64,000 bases of DNA from Conoideocrella luteorostrata. Taxonomy: Eukaryota > Ascomycota > Sordariomycetes > Hypocreales > Clavicipitaceae. Positions 25,345 through 36,874 of the stretch are shown piece after piece. Both the position numbers and the translations under genes were made by a program. Position 1 is the first letter of the stretch; each line of letters starts with the position of its first letter. The notes beneath the pieces were generated by a model that was given only the letters and a program-made list of their open reading frames with translations, searched no databases and was not told where the DNA came from. The stretch is taken from the NCBI GenBank assembly GCA_032433595.1, contig JASWJB010000135.1:1-64000 (forward strand), written 5' to 3'.

Positions 25345-26465
25345 ATGGGCAAGAAGAAGCGTGGACATCCTGATATCGAGGAGGTGCTCACGCGCCCTTG
25401 GTGCTACTACTGTATGGCTTTCCCTTGTTGCTGAATCTCTGCGTCTCGATATTGTGAAATCCCCCTGGCTAATGTTCTATTTCTTATAGGCGAGCGTGAT
25501 TTTGAAGACTTAAAGCTCCTCATTTCCCACCAGAAAGCCAAGCACTTCAAGTGCGATCGTTGCGGTCGGCGACTGAACACAGCTGGAGGTACGACGGCCA
25601 TCAAAATTCTTTGCGCTATGTAGCTAGTAATGGTTGGATCATCTCTGACTCCAAATAGGTCTTTCCGTTCATTTGAATCAAGTACATAAAGAGACACTCA
25701 GCCAAGTCGAGAATGCCCTCCCTAATCGACAAGGCCTCGAGGTCGAAATCTTCGGCATGGAAGGCATTCCCCAGGAAGCGCTTGACCAACACCGAAATCG
25801 CATTGTTCAGAACTTCTACCAAGCCCAGGAAGATCGACGCATGGCGACGGGCAACCCAGCTTCTGGACAGGCAATGCCACGGAAAAAGGTGAAGATCGAA
25901 TCCAAAGACGAGATGTTGAAACGATTAGCCGAATTCAGGGCGGCAAAGAAGGCAGGCGTGGCTATTCCTAGCGCGGATGACAAGCCAGCGGAAACGGCGT
26001 CCCCTTCTGGACAATATGTACGTTAGGAAGTCACGATGCCTACATTCATGAAATCCTTTGCTAACAGCCTATCGTTAGGGAAACCTACAGCAAGTTCCGG
26101 CCGAACCTGTCTACAATGGCCAACAACCATACGGATACTCAGTCACCGATTCTTTACCCGCCCGCCCCCCGAGCAATAACCCTGGTGCGACTGGCCTTCC
26201 TCAGCGACCACCACCCCAAGCTGGGTACTGGCCTCAGCAAGGCGGTGCAATTGCACAAGAGGACGATATTGATCAATTGATTCGAATGGCTGAAGCAGGC
26301 GTCAAACCAGCCCAACCGCAAGCCACGGACGATGGGGGTGACAAGAAAGCAAAGAAGGACAAGGATAAGAAGGGAAGGATGGTATACGACGATGCCGAGT
26401 TCAGCCCAGAGGAGAGGATGGCGGCTTTGCCGCAGTACGCGTTTGTTCCAGAAGTTGGTGCCTAG
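25345..26465 (+). CDS. ZNF207/BuGZ-like C2H2 zinc-finger protein
   Basis: Four exons (25345-25411, 25490-25588, 25659-26017, 26079-26465) give 303 residues; all three introns are standard and keep frame. The N-terminus [14 protein letters not shown] precedes two zinc fingers: [20 protein letters not shown] (C..C..H) and [20 protein letters not shown] followed by NQVHK. This pair right at the N-terminus is characteristic of ZNF207/BuGZ, which binds Bub3 and microtubules in animals and is linked to the spindle checkpoint and splicing. The rest is Pro- and Gln-rich, then Lys-rich ([11 protein letters not shown]), and ends with [19 protein letters not shown] Bub3-binding GLEBS motif is not evident, so the checkpoint role is only inferred. 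Confidence 0.85.
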
Positions 26466-27456
26466 CGGGCCAGACAATGGGGCGTTTATGGGGTTCGGTG
26501 AGTCCTGCCAAGGTTATGATATAAGGATTATTTGGGTCATCTCTTTTATCACGTTGTTTTGACTCATACTGGTTCGTTCCGTTTGGTTTGGCGTCTGGGT
26601 ATGTATGATATGTAGATCAACGCGGGACGGGCCAAGATACGGCTGGGATGTGGGCATGAAATTATCTTTAAGTTGTGTGTGTGAGGAGCTGGTGGCATAT
26701 GTGTCTCAGTCCGATCGTGTGGTTTAAGGATATCTACGGTTGTATCTGTACGTCAGCCCGGACTGGCACATGGAGGTCTAGTCGTACGTTACTGACGTCT
26801 TGAGTCATCGGCATCTTGTGCCATCGATGGTTTAATCTTAATACCGACAGCCTTAAATATACATCCAGTTGGTTCACCGCGAGACAAGTGATGGGCTGCC
26901 ACTACAGATGTGAGACTGGTGCAAATACATGACTTTTTTAATAATGGTGGGAAGTTCTGTCTGCGGGGAACTTGACTCGGAGAATTGTTTGTCAAGTGAC
27001 CCATGATACGAACTTTGAATATCTTCATCACCGCACACATGCTTCTGGACGTGAGTGAATGCGAGGGCAAGTTATGAATTAGTTGTTGGTCGACTGTTTG
27101 TCGTTTTGTTGAATGAGACTAGAGTATCACCAGGCTAAAACCATGGTCACAGTTGACCTCTCTCGATGTTAATAGATAAATCAAAGTCGATTTAACTAGT
27201 TGGGCAACTAGCAAAACGGGTAGGGCAATTGGGAGTCTCGACGGCAGACGGGGACACCGAGCTGCAAGACATTGATCGGTGTCCGGACCCCAACCTACCC
27301 GCGCATCTGACAACAACAAACTATCAGAGTCCAAGGTCAAGTCAAGAAAGAAGGTTCCTATGGCATCTATTATAAGGTATAATATGGGGGACCCTGGACA
27401 GGTCCTTGCAGCGCTCTTGACTTTTGGCCTTTGCCTTGTTACGCCACGCCAGCTAG
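26466..27456. other. Convergent intergenic region
   Basis: About 1 kb between two converging genes holds no gene I can support. Short ORFs on both strands lack features. Confidence 0.45.
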
Positions 27457-28083
27457 TCAATCCTGTGACTCTTTCTTGTGAATAGTGTTGTAAGCAAACT
27501 TGGCAACCATGTTCCAAATGTCTGTAAATGGCGGCTCTTCAGTCTCCGAGTCCAAAAAAGAAAGCATGTCGATGCGCATTGGCACGAGCCAAACTTCCGT
27601 ATCAGACGGCAGCGGTTCATCTTCGCCGTGAAGCATGGCATATTCCCGCAGGTAGTCTTCTCGTAAAGACATGAGCCAAGGGTGCACGGCGTTGACGTAG
27701 TCGCCTACCGTCACGAACCCTTCACCCGATGGCTTTACCGTCATGGTTGGGCCTTTCCACTCTCCATCATCATCATCATAATCATGATCATCTTCTTCTT
27801 CCAATGCCTCATCAAACTTCTCTTCATTCAGCCCATTGAGGATGTCTACCATGACGGTGATTGATGAAATGGGTGGGCTGCAAAGTGAAGCTCGTGCAAC
27901 ATCGTGGACGACCCCAGACTCGCTCTGGTAAGGCTGCTGAGCTGATGCCGAATTGGTCGCATCTTCAAGAACTTGGATAGCCTGGGACAATGGGCCGTCC
28001 TTGACCTGCCAGCGCAAGCGGAGAAATTCTGGCGATACTATTCGTCGTTTTGATGAGTCTTCAAAGGGTGTGAAGGATGCCAT
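27457..28083 (-). CDS. Conserved acidic protein of unknown function
   Basis: This intronless ORF encodes 208 residues from the ATG at 28083 (MASFTPFEDSSKRR). The N-terminal helix holds VSPEFLRLRWQVKDGPLSQA, the middle is strongly acidic (EEEDDHDYDDDDGEW), and the C-terminal half has folded-looking segments: GFVTVGDYVNAVHPWLMSLR, then EVWLVPMRIDMLSFLD and PPFTDIWNMVAKFAYNTI. Aromatic residues are spread evenly and codon use fits its neighbours. I know no function for it. No signal peptide or membrane segment is present. Confidence 0.65.
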   Translation of the reverse strand: MASFTPFEDSSKRRIVSPEFLRLRWQVKDGPLSQAIQVLEDATNSASAQQPYQSESGVVHDVARASLCSPPISSITVMVDILNGLNEEKFDEALEEEDDHDYDDDDGEWKGPTMTVKPSGEGFVTVGDYVNAVHPWLMSLREDYLREYAMLHGEDEPLPSDTEVWLVPMRIDMLSFLDSETEEPPFTDIWNMVAKFAYNTIHKKESQD

Positions 28084-28783
28084 GGCGGGTAGGCTGTGGA
28101 AAGGGCGTTGTTGTGCGTTGTACGCCACTTATGGCGGTGTGGCAATTGCCTCTTTTCTTTTCTTCTACCCCGAGATCTCAAGCTAATTACCGGCGGCTTA
28201 AACTGGGTCCTAACAAGGTATCATCCTTCCACACCGCTCTGATAAATTGCTCTAGCAGGTCCTACACATTCGTTTGGATACAACCGAATGACGTGCAAAG
28301 AGTAGCGAAATATAGAGCGTTTGAAGTGCAATGATCTGTGTATGTCGTTTGCTACCAGACACAGCAGGGTGGGCGGGCCTATCCATTGGCTGCGATATGT
28401 ACAATAGTCGCAGCTTTAGTGGCTAGACATGCAGCAGAGTGTTGCGATTTATGCCCAAGGCACTTTTTCCGCGAGGCATATTCTGTCAATGGGGAATGAG
28501 GCTGACGAGACGGATGAGGTGGAAGAGAGATAACCTGATCCGGTGTCGGATCTCCAACATGACAACTGCAATCTACAGGGCGGTCATTGTGTCTTACTTT
28601 CTCGCCGTTTGAGCAAACTTCGGCCTTTTTATTTCTTGGAACGTTTGAAGTGTGAGCGTGAGATCCGGCACTGGGTGCTGCAAATCTAACGCCTTCCACT
28701 ATTTCTGCCTGTTTCTTCAAGCACGCAGGCATCAGCCGAGCACCTCATTCTGATCGTATGCCAAACTAATCCTAGTCTACAGG
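28084..28783. other. Intergenic, no gene seen
   Basis: An ORF on the minus strand at 28379-28732 has uneven composition and no domain; it is not called. Confidence 0.35.
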
Positions 28784-29055
28784 ATGGCAAGGCCGACAAG
28801 AAGAAGGGTCTGGGACTTCTTCCGTCATCGAGTTAAGCGAGAAGGGACGAAAGGCCTAACCTCGAATTGCAGCCTACTCAGCAACCAAGCCAAGACTCCA
28901 AGATTGACGCGACGAACTCACCATATTTAGGCAGGACCGGCCTCTCAGCTAATGGCACTACTCGGGGAATAACTGCTAGTTGCAATTGCATTTTGTTGTT
29001 CAACTCTCTATATGGTGAAACACCCGTTAATTCTCGACAATTGCAACTTGAGTGA
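28784..29055 (+). other. Possible small two-exon gene or remnant
   Basis: An ATG at 28784 opens MARPTRRRVWDFFRHR. A 41-nt GTTAAG..TTGCAG intron (28832-28872, with CTAAC) leads to a second exon ending at 29055, for about 76 residues. A short basic DFFR-type start followed by a Pro/Gln-rich linker resembles the N-termini of some large fungal NLR-like proteins, so this may be the stump of one. Nothing downstream continues it in frame. Confidence 0.25.
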
Positions 29056-31442
29056 CCGTATAGCGCAGGCAGGCAGCCTCGCTACTATCCTTAGTCTTGC
29101 CTTGGCTATTGTATTCGGTATAGTTGCTTGGCGAGGAATAATCGCCGGAAACAAGTTGAGCAAAGCGAGCCTGGATCAGATCTTCACCAGTACGTCCCCA
29201 TTTCCACGATTCCCTGTGATTGATCATGTGATTGATGTTTATTAAAGGACTTGGCGAATCAAGATCGATGTAACGAAGCACGCAGCTCGAATCTCGATGA
29301 AATCGGTAGTACAAAGAGAAGCCCATCAAATACGCTGGAATTAATCTCTGAGTCGAGTCTCGATAACTTCGTACTCGTTACCTTCATGCTATACTTTGGA
29401 GTTCATCTGTTTGTGCTAAATCAAGGTTTCAAAAACGTCGTACCCCGTGCCTTGATGCTCTAGACATATGATGTGACGAAAACTGATATTGCGTATTTGA
29501 TGTCTAACTACGAGACTTCGTTATTATTGGCTTGAAGATTAGCGTGGGAAATTCTGAGGAATTGGGTAGTATCACACCTTTCTTCATTGCTGACCAAGTC
29601 TTGTTGCATATCCCTTACCTGGGTATTTATTGCTTTCTAACATTGACCGGCGGGGCCGGCTTTATGCGCCGTCCACACAGAAGACGATTCTGCAACCTGC
29701 CTTCAACGACCATAGACAGTATCATGTTAGGTATATTTGCAATTAGTGTTCAAGGTGTCAGGACGGCCCGAAACGTATTCCTGTCGAATCTCCGGCTGAG
29801 CTCAGCATCTGTCGGCGTTGCCTTTCTCTTTGAGAGTATTTGACGTTGTAGAAGACTCTGTGTCGCACATATGTCGCGGGCCACTGCTTCGCATTCCTTT
29901 CCTGGTCCTTGTATGTATGTCGGCAATGTCTCAGGTCTCTACTTCTCCAGCTCGACTTGTAATAAATGAAACAGCCAATGTAGCCCGTGTTGGTATTTCT
30001 TTGGCTATCTTAGCCGGACGGCTGATGCGGATTCGCCTTCCTCATTATGAGGATCGCATATTGATGTTCTTTTTTGTTCGGTCTGTGGGAATATATATAT
30101 ACTCTCACTTAAAGGGTTATTCGTAACTTGTCGTATTTGTTTAGAGCACCGTGAACCAGTGTGCATACTAAAATAAACAAACCAGTAAGGTTCTTCGCGA
30201 TCAAGGGAAGAGCTCTCTTCCTTGGTATTGCAGTATTAATATTTTTTTTTGGTTGAAGTGCAAAAGCTGCCTGTAAATTTAGACTGTTCCACCAGTTTAC
30301 CGAGAATTACATGCCTGAGATGCTTCAGACAGACAGCATATATTTTTGACAGATGTTGTGCGATCTGACCGCATAGAATGCCTGCTACAGCTATAGATGC
30401 AAAACACATACGCCTGTGCTAGATCTGCAGAAGAGCAACGCCATTACTGTTCAGATACACGCCAGCTCTATTTGGGAAAACATTGGGAAGAAGGATATCA
30501 TTGTGGGATCATGGATGTCCCTTGGCGAGCTCTCCAAGGCTGATTTTACGCAGGCCTTCGATCATATTGACGTTCGTCTCATGTGAACGTGCCTCAGTGG
30601 CTAAAGTTTGTTTCAAGTTATTAGTTGACATGTAATCTGCTCCGTAATTACCCACGAAACCCATGGGTACTACATCATGCAACGGTGGGGTCTAACTCCG
30701 GACTCGACATCGTACACCACGGTGTACAAGACTTTCCGTTAAAGACCGAATATACGATGTGCTACGTCTGAAGAGGTCATTGCCATCGACTTCTTTCCGC
30801 GCATCTGCTCACAAGTCAAGTGTGGCGATGCGTCTCTCTTAGCTGACTATGTCGTATTGACCAATGTCCGTTGCCAGTCCCCTTCGGCTTTGAAGACTTC
30901 CAGGTCTCGGCACTTATACCTTCCCCTGTTCTCTCAGGCAAGTGTGCTGTGCGAGGGTGCGAACTATACTCATTTAGGCCTCCGACGCGATCCCACAATC
31001 TGCCGAATGTGACGAACCGTTCCTGTCACTTTTCGACGCTTCAGAGCTGGTAACTTTCTCGCAACCTGACTTCACTTGCGCACACCCTTTTGGCTGATGG
31101 CTTCGAGTCAAACTACAGTCAAGCGCATGCAATTGCCCACATCAGGCTAGTAACAGGATACAGCCAGCGGGACGATGGCAACACCAGAAATGGAGGAGAG
31201 GTCACAGCGCAAGACATCTGCTGAACAAAATGTAATCGCGTTGAGGAGGACCGGAAACTGCGCTGAACATTCTGCGTAATTGGGAATGTACTGTACTCTA
31301 TGTGCAGCTGCCAGATCACGGATTGTCAAACATGTATAATGCCCACGTTTTCCGCCATCCTCAGCTCGTCTCGTTTTACTGCTCGAGTTACTCTCATTTC
31401 CCGAGTCCTAGTCCAGCGAATGCCTTCATTTTGACGAACGAT
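29056..31442. other. Region with decayed coding scraps
   Basis: Several open stretches look coding but do not assemble. At 29012-29255 on the plus strand a hydrophobic helix (SLATILSLALAIVFGIVAWR) is followed by a GTACGT..AAAG intron-like gap. At 29530-30126 two more hydrophobic ORFs occur. At about 30387-30588 an ATG-less open frame reads TPVLDLQKSNAITVQIHASS and goes on to IVGSWMSLGELSKADF. These may be fragments of membrane or other proteins. I see no terminal repeats or transposase motif. Confidence 0.35.
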
Positions 31443-32950
31443 ATGGAGGCAACTGGTTTGGATATTGCAAGCCTAACTGCGATGTCTGTGACCAGGGCGA
31501 ACCCGTCGTTGGCGGACGCCTTGACTCAGATCCCCCAATGTGCTGTATGAAGACTTCCCTCACTATATCGCATCCCCATTCCAAAGAGAGAGAAAAAAAA
31601 ACAAGAAAAAGAAAAAGAAAAAGAAAAACACTGATATTGAAAACTGACTTTGCCCTAAGATTACATGCGTTGCAACTGCCGTGGCCTCGTCGTCCTGTTC
31701 CTTCACAGACCTCACATGTCTTTGCAATAACGAGCCAATGCAACAAAACATCACAACATGCGTGCTCGGCCACTGCTCTATAAAGGAAGCCCTCTGTATG
31801 AATAAACGCTTGAATCGATCCCAAGCTGGCGTGACAGCACCTTACTGACCTCTTTGCTCCTCTAAAACCCTTAGTTACGAAGAATCTAACCGATTCCTTG
31901 TGCCGGAAACCAATACGAGATCGCTCCAGTCAACTCATTCTGCTATCCAACACCCTAGGAACCATCACTGGCCTGATCGTCCTGCAGCGGTTCCTGTTCA
32001 AAATTTCCGCGAAACTCGACATTTTCCTCGATGATTGGTTCGCGCTTGTAACAACTCTTGTTGGGGTACCAGCCACCGTCATCAATCGATATGGCTTGCC
32101 ACCCAACGGCATCGGACGCGATGTTTGGACTCTCACACACGAACAGATTACTAATTTTGGGAAGTTCTTTTACGTCATGGAGATAATATATTTCACGCAG
32201 GTTGGTCTACTAAAGCTAGCTCTACTGTTCTTCTACATGCGCATATTTTCGTCAACAGGGCCGACCGTACACAAGATGCTCTTAGTGACAGCTGTTTTCA
32301 CTGCTCTATTCTGCTTTGCCTCTGTCGTCGCAGCTATGTTCCAATGTCGGCCCATGAATTATTTTTGGACAAAATGGGCCAAGGAAGATGAGGGAAGCTG
32401 CTTGAGCATTAACGCTATTGCTTGGTCTAATGCAGCAACTAGCATCGCCCTTGACTTGTGGATGCTCGCGATTCCTGTATCCCAGATTAAAAAGCTGCGT
32501 CTTAGCTGGAAGAAGAAACTGGGAGCCTCGATTATGTTTAGCACGGGCACCTTGTGAGTACCACAACCACCGGTGCATCTTATGCAGAAGCCGTGGCTAA
32601 CTTCAAACTATAGTGTCACCGTTGTCAGCATCTTGCGCCTGCACTTACTCGTTCGGTTCGGATCAGACTCACAGAATCCGACGTGGGAAAACTTTGACAT
32701 TACTTGCTGGTCTACCGTCGAGATGAATATTGGCATCATATGCATCTGCTTGCCCTCGCTTCGGCTCATGGTTATACGCACGTTCCCACGACTCAAGGAT
32801 ACAATACAGCACTATTACCCGAAGCACTCTAGCCGCTCGGGCTCGGTGACAACGAGGAGAAAAAGATGGTTTCTAGCAGAGCGTACGGACATTAGTCTCG
32901 ACAGTATAGCGCTTCCTACTGCGGCAGATGCCTGTTCAAGTCGCGTTTAG
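31443..32950 (+). CDS. CFEM-domain seven-helix receptor, PTH11 type
   Basis: Four exons (31443-31544, 31660-31795, 31875-32553, 32614-32950) give 417 residues with all phases matching. The first two and the start of the third rebuild a complete eight-cysteine CFEM domain: PQCAITC, then C after nine residues, TDLTCLC, and three more with spacings of 11, 4 and 15. A membrane block follows: LILLSNTLGTITGLIVLQRF, LDIFLDDWFALVTTLVGVPA, MEIIYFTQVGLLKLALLFFY, and further helices to ICICLPSLRLMVI, as in the rhodopsin-like fungal family of PTH11 receptors. These sense surface or chemical cues through G proteins. The start is uncertain: MEATGLDIAS is not a good signal peptide, and an upstream exon may exist. 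Confidence 0.85.
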
Positions 32951-33744
32951 ACGGGCTGATCTTCCTAGTAAACGGTGCTACATTTTCGCGATTTTCAACC
33001 AACCTTCCGTGCGCGCGGTATTTCGTCGTTTCTGAGTAAAAACCTGCGCCTCATGACCGATTAAGATTACTATACTTGAACTCGGTGCATTTTATGTATC
33101 TTGAGCTTTTCGCTAGATTCTTAGCTCACTCGCACCCAATTGTAGAAGACCTAAATGAGCTGTATCTTATCCACACCCCTGCAAATAACCGTGACTATAG
33201 CCTGACTGTGACTTTGTGATTTTGGCGGCTGGTTGCCGACCAGTGGCTATCAGTGATGGGCCATCCGGCAGCAACTCTGGATATTGCCCGCAAGGAGCTC
33301 AGTACACATGCCACATCCAGACTGCTCCAAACGCCGAGAAGCAAACGATCTGTGAAAGGATCCAGATGGCGGCGTCTTCAGATAGTACCGCATAAACTTT
33401 AAGGCGTGTAATAGCCGAGTAGTGGTGAAAGATGGCGCCTATTCCAGAGGTGTAGTGCAGAGGCGCTGAGTCTCACAAATTGTCAGCGTTCTAGAGTTTG
33501 CATCGAGCTCTGCTAAACAAGCAAGACTGGAGAGTGAACAAGTAGCGACAACTGCCGCCGCCATAGTTAAAGTGTTGAGCAGGGATGTGTGTGACAGTAA
33601 CGAACACATGGAAGGACAATTGGTTGATGGGAAAGATGGCATACGCGGTGGGGAGCATAATTTGGAGTCAATAAAGACCATGCACCAGGATGGATTACTA
33701 TTCCGATCTGGACACACCAATTGAAACGCCACCATGGTCTTGCC
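32951..33744. other. Convergent intergenic region
   Basis: No coding feature is supported between the receptor (+) and the HET gene (-). Confidence 0.4.
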
Positions 33745-36033
33745 TTAATGAAGTAAAAAGGTCCCAAATGGATAAGAAGCCTGCTGCAGTTCTTTGGCCA
33801 TGCCCGCCATTCTTACATATCCCTCTCCGACAACCTTGTAACTCCGAAACCCGATCTCTATCCGGAACCCTGCCGAGTATCGAGACATCTTCATGTCTTC
33901 CTGCACAGCCCGCTGCTGTCTCAGCGCATCGGGCCCCAAATCTTCATCGGAGCACGGCCGCAGAATTACAGGCGAGCTCATCCCTTCCAGTAGACAGATG
34001 TGATCACCTCTCTGTGTCTGTGGATGGGCCATGCCAACATGGCCCAGATTCGTCGTCATGAGCCGCATGCCGCCTTTGAGTGTCGTTTCAATATTGGCCA
34101 TATACTTGTGCATGTCTTCCGTAAAGGTGTCTTTGGATTCAAAGTAGTGGCTAACGCGCTTCTTCCATTGTCGCTGGTGGCCGTACAGCTTAGTCGCCCA
34201 GATATACAGTTCGAAGTCGCATAGCTTGAAATTTCTGTTTGCTTCCAGCCAAGCAGCCAACAGCGAGTGGCCGTGGGTGGACATGGTTTCTATGCCTATT
34301 GGATGCAGCAGGTAGTGGATGAGATCGGTCCGACTTGGATTTTCGAGTTTTTTCGAAAACTCTTCCATCATCAATGCGTCGTTGACGGCTGCGGCATGTC
34401 CGTGGCCATCTACATATGCCGTGGTCAATATAGTCGGCTGGGTCATTTCACCTGTTATGTCGCCGTCGGGAGAGATGCCGGTACTCAAGCCGTCGACCAC
34501 ACCGAAGACACGCCCGCTGACGCAAAGCAAGTTGCCCTCAACTCGAACCCCAAAAGATGAGTCAAAACTATCAAAACTATCAAAAGCTGTCGCCAAGCCA
34601 TCCTTAATCTTCCCGCTGTTGCTGAGGGCGGATCGAAATAACCACGGCCGTTCCACTTCAGCCAACGCCGACCAGTCGGGGACCCACGATGGCAAGTTGT
34701 TGTTTCGTGCATCAGACCGGCCACGCAAACAAATGATGTCGATGTTGCCATTTGCTTGTATCATGGCCTTCGTGAGGTCAGTGTACACCTGCTCAACAGA
34801 TAGTTTGTAGTTGGGGATGGGTACAAGGGTCGACGAGTCGCTAGAAATGCCGAGTAAGGCGTAGACGTGATCCCGTGGGTTGCTGGCTTTGGATCTCCTG
34901 CTATCAATGAGCGCCCGCAATAGTGACTGAGGCTCAACCCTCGCTATGGCTTTCTTCCAAGCCCAAAAGTCGAAGAGTTGATGCGTATTGCGGGGATGCG
35001 CGGTGAGGTCTGCATCCGTACGTTTGGTGAACATGTCGAACACATACTTCTTGCCCCAGAATGCGGTTTCCAAGTCCGGCCAACTGATAGATTTTTGACC
35101 ACAGCAAACAATTACATCAGTGCTTGCCGCAATCTCTTGGATTATCCAAAGACGCTTCCAGTATTCCAAGGCAAACAGATCATCAAAGGCTGTCCATGCT
35201 TCGGCAAACCGCCCTTGCGGTGCGCTCGATTCCCGCTCCTTCATGGCTTCAATATAGCCGGGGTTAGACTTGGTTCCGTCGTCTGGTTTTGACAGCATTT
35301 TCAGTAGCCACATAGCGAGGTTACTGTTCTTTGTTTCGGGCCCCAGCCAGACAAAAACTTCCTTCGCCCGGGCGTAAATGGATCTCATTCGCGGTAGCTG
35401 CTGGCTCTTCTCTTCGCGATCATTCTGGTTGATACAGATGGCGTCAATCCAGATGCTGGTCTTGCCGATTGCCCGGAGCCTTCTCAGTGCCCAATACAAG
35501 TTGGTCGTTGCGTTGAATCTATGTCCGTTGACGACGACGGGGCGAGTCTCGTTCGGGGCCCCCCAAGTGTATGAGAGGGCCGTGTACGTTGGTGCATCAT
35601 GCAGACTCACGCGCTCGAGAGTGCATCGTACAGGCGAGGCATTCCCGGCGGACGACGGACCAGGCAGTATTGTCAACAGGCGAATCTCGGCATCGGCATT
35701 GCTCAGCGGGCGATAAACGAGCGGCTCCGATGAGACACCGGGATCGAGTTCGGGATCCCATGCATCTTCTTTGTGCACCAAGTCCCAGTACTGCATCATG
35801 GTCATCCACGCAGCAGGATTGGCGCGTAAGGAACACCATATTTCGTGCGCGCGTGGCTCCGTGGGCGGTATGGGTGAGATGGTTTGAAGTCGTGCGGCCG
35901 TCGGGATGTCGATTGGCGCTTCTGTTCGCCCAGAGAAGGGCGCGACAAAGTCCTCATCATCGGAGGACGAGGTGGACGAGGATCTGAAATGGTTTGCGAA
36001 CGATTTACGTCGGAAGACGTTGCGCATCGGCAT
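33745..36033 (-). CDS. HET-domain protein, 762 residues, intronless
   Basis: A single uninterrupted ORF starts MPMRNVFRRKSFANHF. Residues 1-60 are Ser- and Arg-rich. The HET domain runs from about residue 155: PTYTALSYTWGAPNETRPVV, then LRRLRAIGKTSIWIDAICIN, QNDREEKSQQLPRMRSIYAR, and EVFVWLGPE; then a middle part with ALEYWKRLWIIQEIAASTDV and RDHVYALLGIS. The C-terminal region includes GDHICLLEGMSSPVILRP, the usual closing block of this class, where HET proteins of the 6OR/tol type end. This is the larger and more typical of the two HET proteins here, about 26 kb from the other and unlike it outside the domain. It is expected to act in allorecognition or cell death; no partner gene is adjacent. 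Confidence 0.93.
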   Translation of the reverse strand: MPMRNVFRRKSFANHFRSSSTSSSDDEDFVAPFSGRTEAPIDIPTAARLQTISPIPPTEPRAHEIWCSLRANPAAWMTMMQYWDLVHKEDAWDPELDPGVSSEPLVYRPLSNADAEIRLLTILPGPSSAGNASPVRCTLERVSLHDAPTYTALSYTWGAPNETRPVVVNGHRFNATTNLYWALRRLRAIGKTSIWIDAICINQNDREEKSQQLPRMRSIYARAKEVFVWLGPETKNSNLAMWLLKMLSKPDDGTKSNPGYIEAMKERESSAPQGRFAEAWTAFDDLFALEYWKRLWIIQEIAASTDVIVCCGQKSISWPDLETAFWGKKYVFDMFTKRTDADLTAHPRNTHQLFDFWAWKKAIARVEPQSLLRALIDSRRSKASNPRDHVYALLGISSDSSTLVPIPNYKLSVEQVYTDLTKAMIQANGNIDIICLRGRSDARNNNLPSWVPDWSALAEVERPWLFRSALSNSGKIKDGLATAFDSFDSFDSSFGVRVEGNLLCVSGRVFGVVDGLSTGISPDGDITGEMTQPTILTTAYVDGHGHAAAVNDALMMEEFSKKLENPSRTDLIHYLLHPIGIETMSTHGHSLLAAWLEANRNFKLCDFELYIWATKLYGHQRQWKKRVSHYFESKDTFTEDMHKYMANIETTLKGGMRLMTTNLGHVGMAHPQTQRGDHICLLEGMSSPVILRPCSDEDLGPDALRQQRAVQEDMKMSRYSAGFRIEIGFRSYKVVGEGYVRMAGMAKELQQASYPFGTFLLH

Positions 36034-36874
36034 CCTGGTATTTGGTCGGTCCTCAGTGACTCATGAACTCATTTCAGCCAGAGGAGATCGTTGTTCCAAC
36101 CCGCCCTAAGTTGTCCGGCCATGCCGGCCATTTGAGTGATTTCATTATGGCCCAAAACGCAGCTATTGGGGGCTGCGTTGGGCGTTGCGGCTGGACGTGG
36201 ACACTATTGACTCTGGCCCTCGTTGCCAAGACTGACCGTTGTCCAATATTTCCCTGGTCAGGCGGGAGGTGCATTTATTGGTTTCACCAGGCTGGCTATT
36301 TTTTTTTCTGGTTTGAGTACATACTAGTATGGCGTTGGAGCTGAAAAAAAAAAAAAAGGCCAGCGCTACGAGGCTTGCATGAAATGATACGTTCCGTGTC
36401 GCGAGACGGTTGTGAAATATTCTGAACCGCGTTTTGACTTTTGCTAACTGTATCACCATCTGCAAGTTCAAACTGTAGGCTGTCAATTTTATTAGGGCCG
36501 TCGACATGCTCAAGGACCCAAGCACCGTGAGACCTCCTGACTCTTGCGGGGATGTTCGCTAGGGCTTCGACGTTATGAGCCCGCGCAGCATCCCTTTTAC
36601 ATCGCCTTCTTCTTTTATAGCAGAGTTACATTCGAAATAGACACGTATAGCTTTACAATATTTAAAGTCTTCTGAAATTCGGTGAAAGAAACCCATATGC
36701 AGTTTAACGAGTACAGTGAGATGATGCCAAGCAGAAAGAAATATTACCCAGACGAACTCGAAACAAGTGCACGAAATTATTTAGCTAGAGGTCTTAAAGT
36801 CAATAAACAACTTGAATGGTAATGCAAGCCCTCTCCTAACCGAAAGATAGCACACTACAATTTTTGTCTGAAGG
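36034..36874. other. Intergenic, no gene seen
   Basis: This lies between the HET gene start and the 3' end of the next minus-strand gene. It has an A-run around 36344 and no supported coding sequence. Confidence 0.45.
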
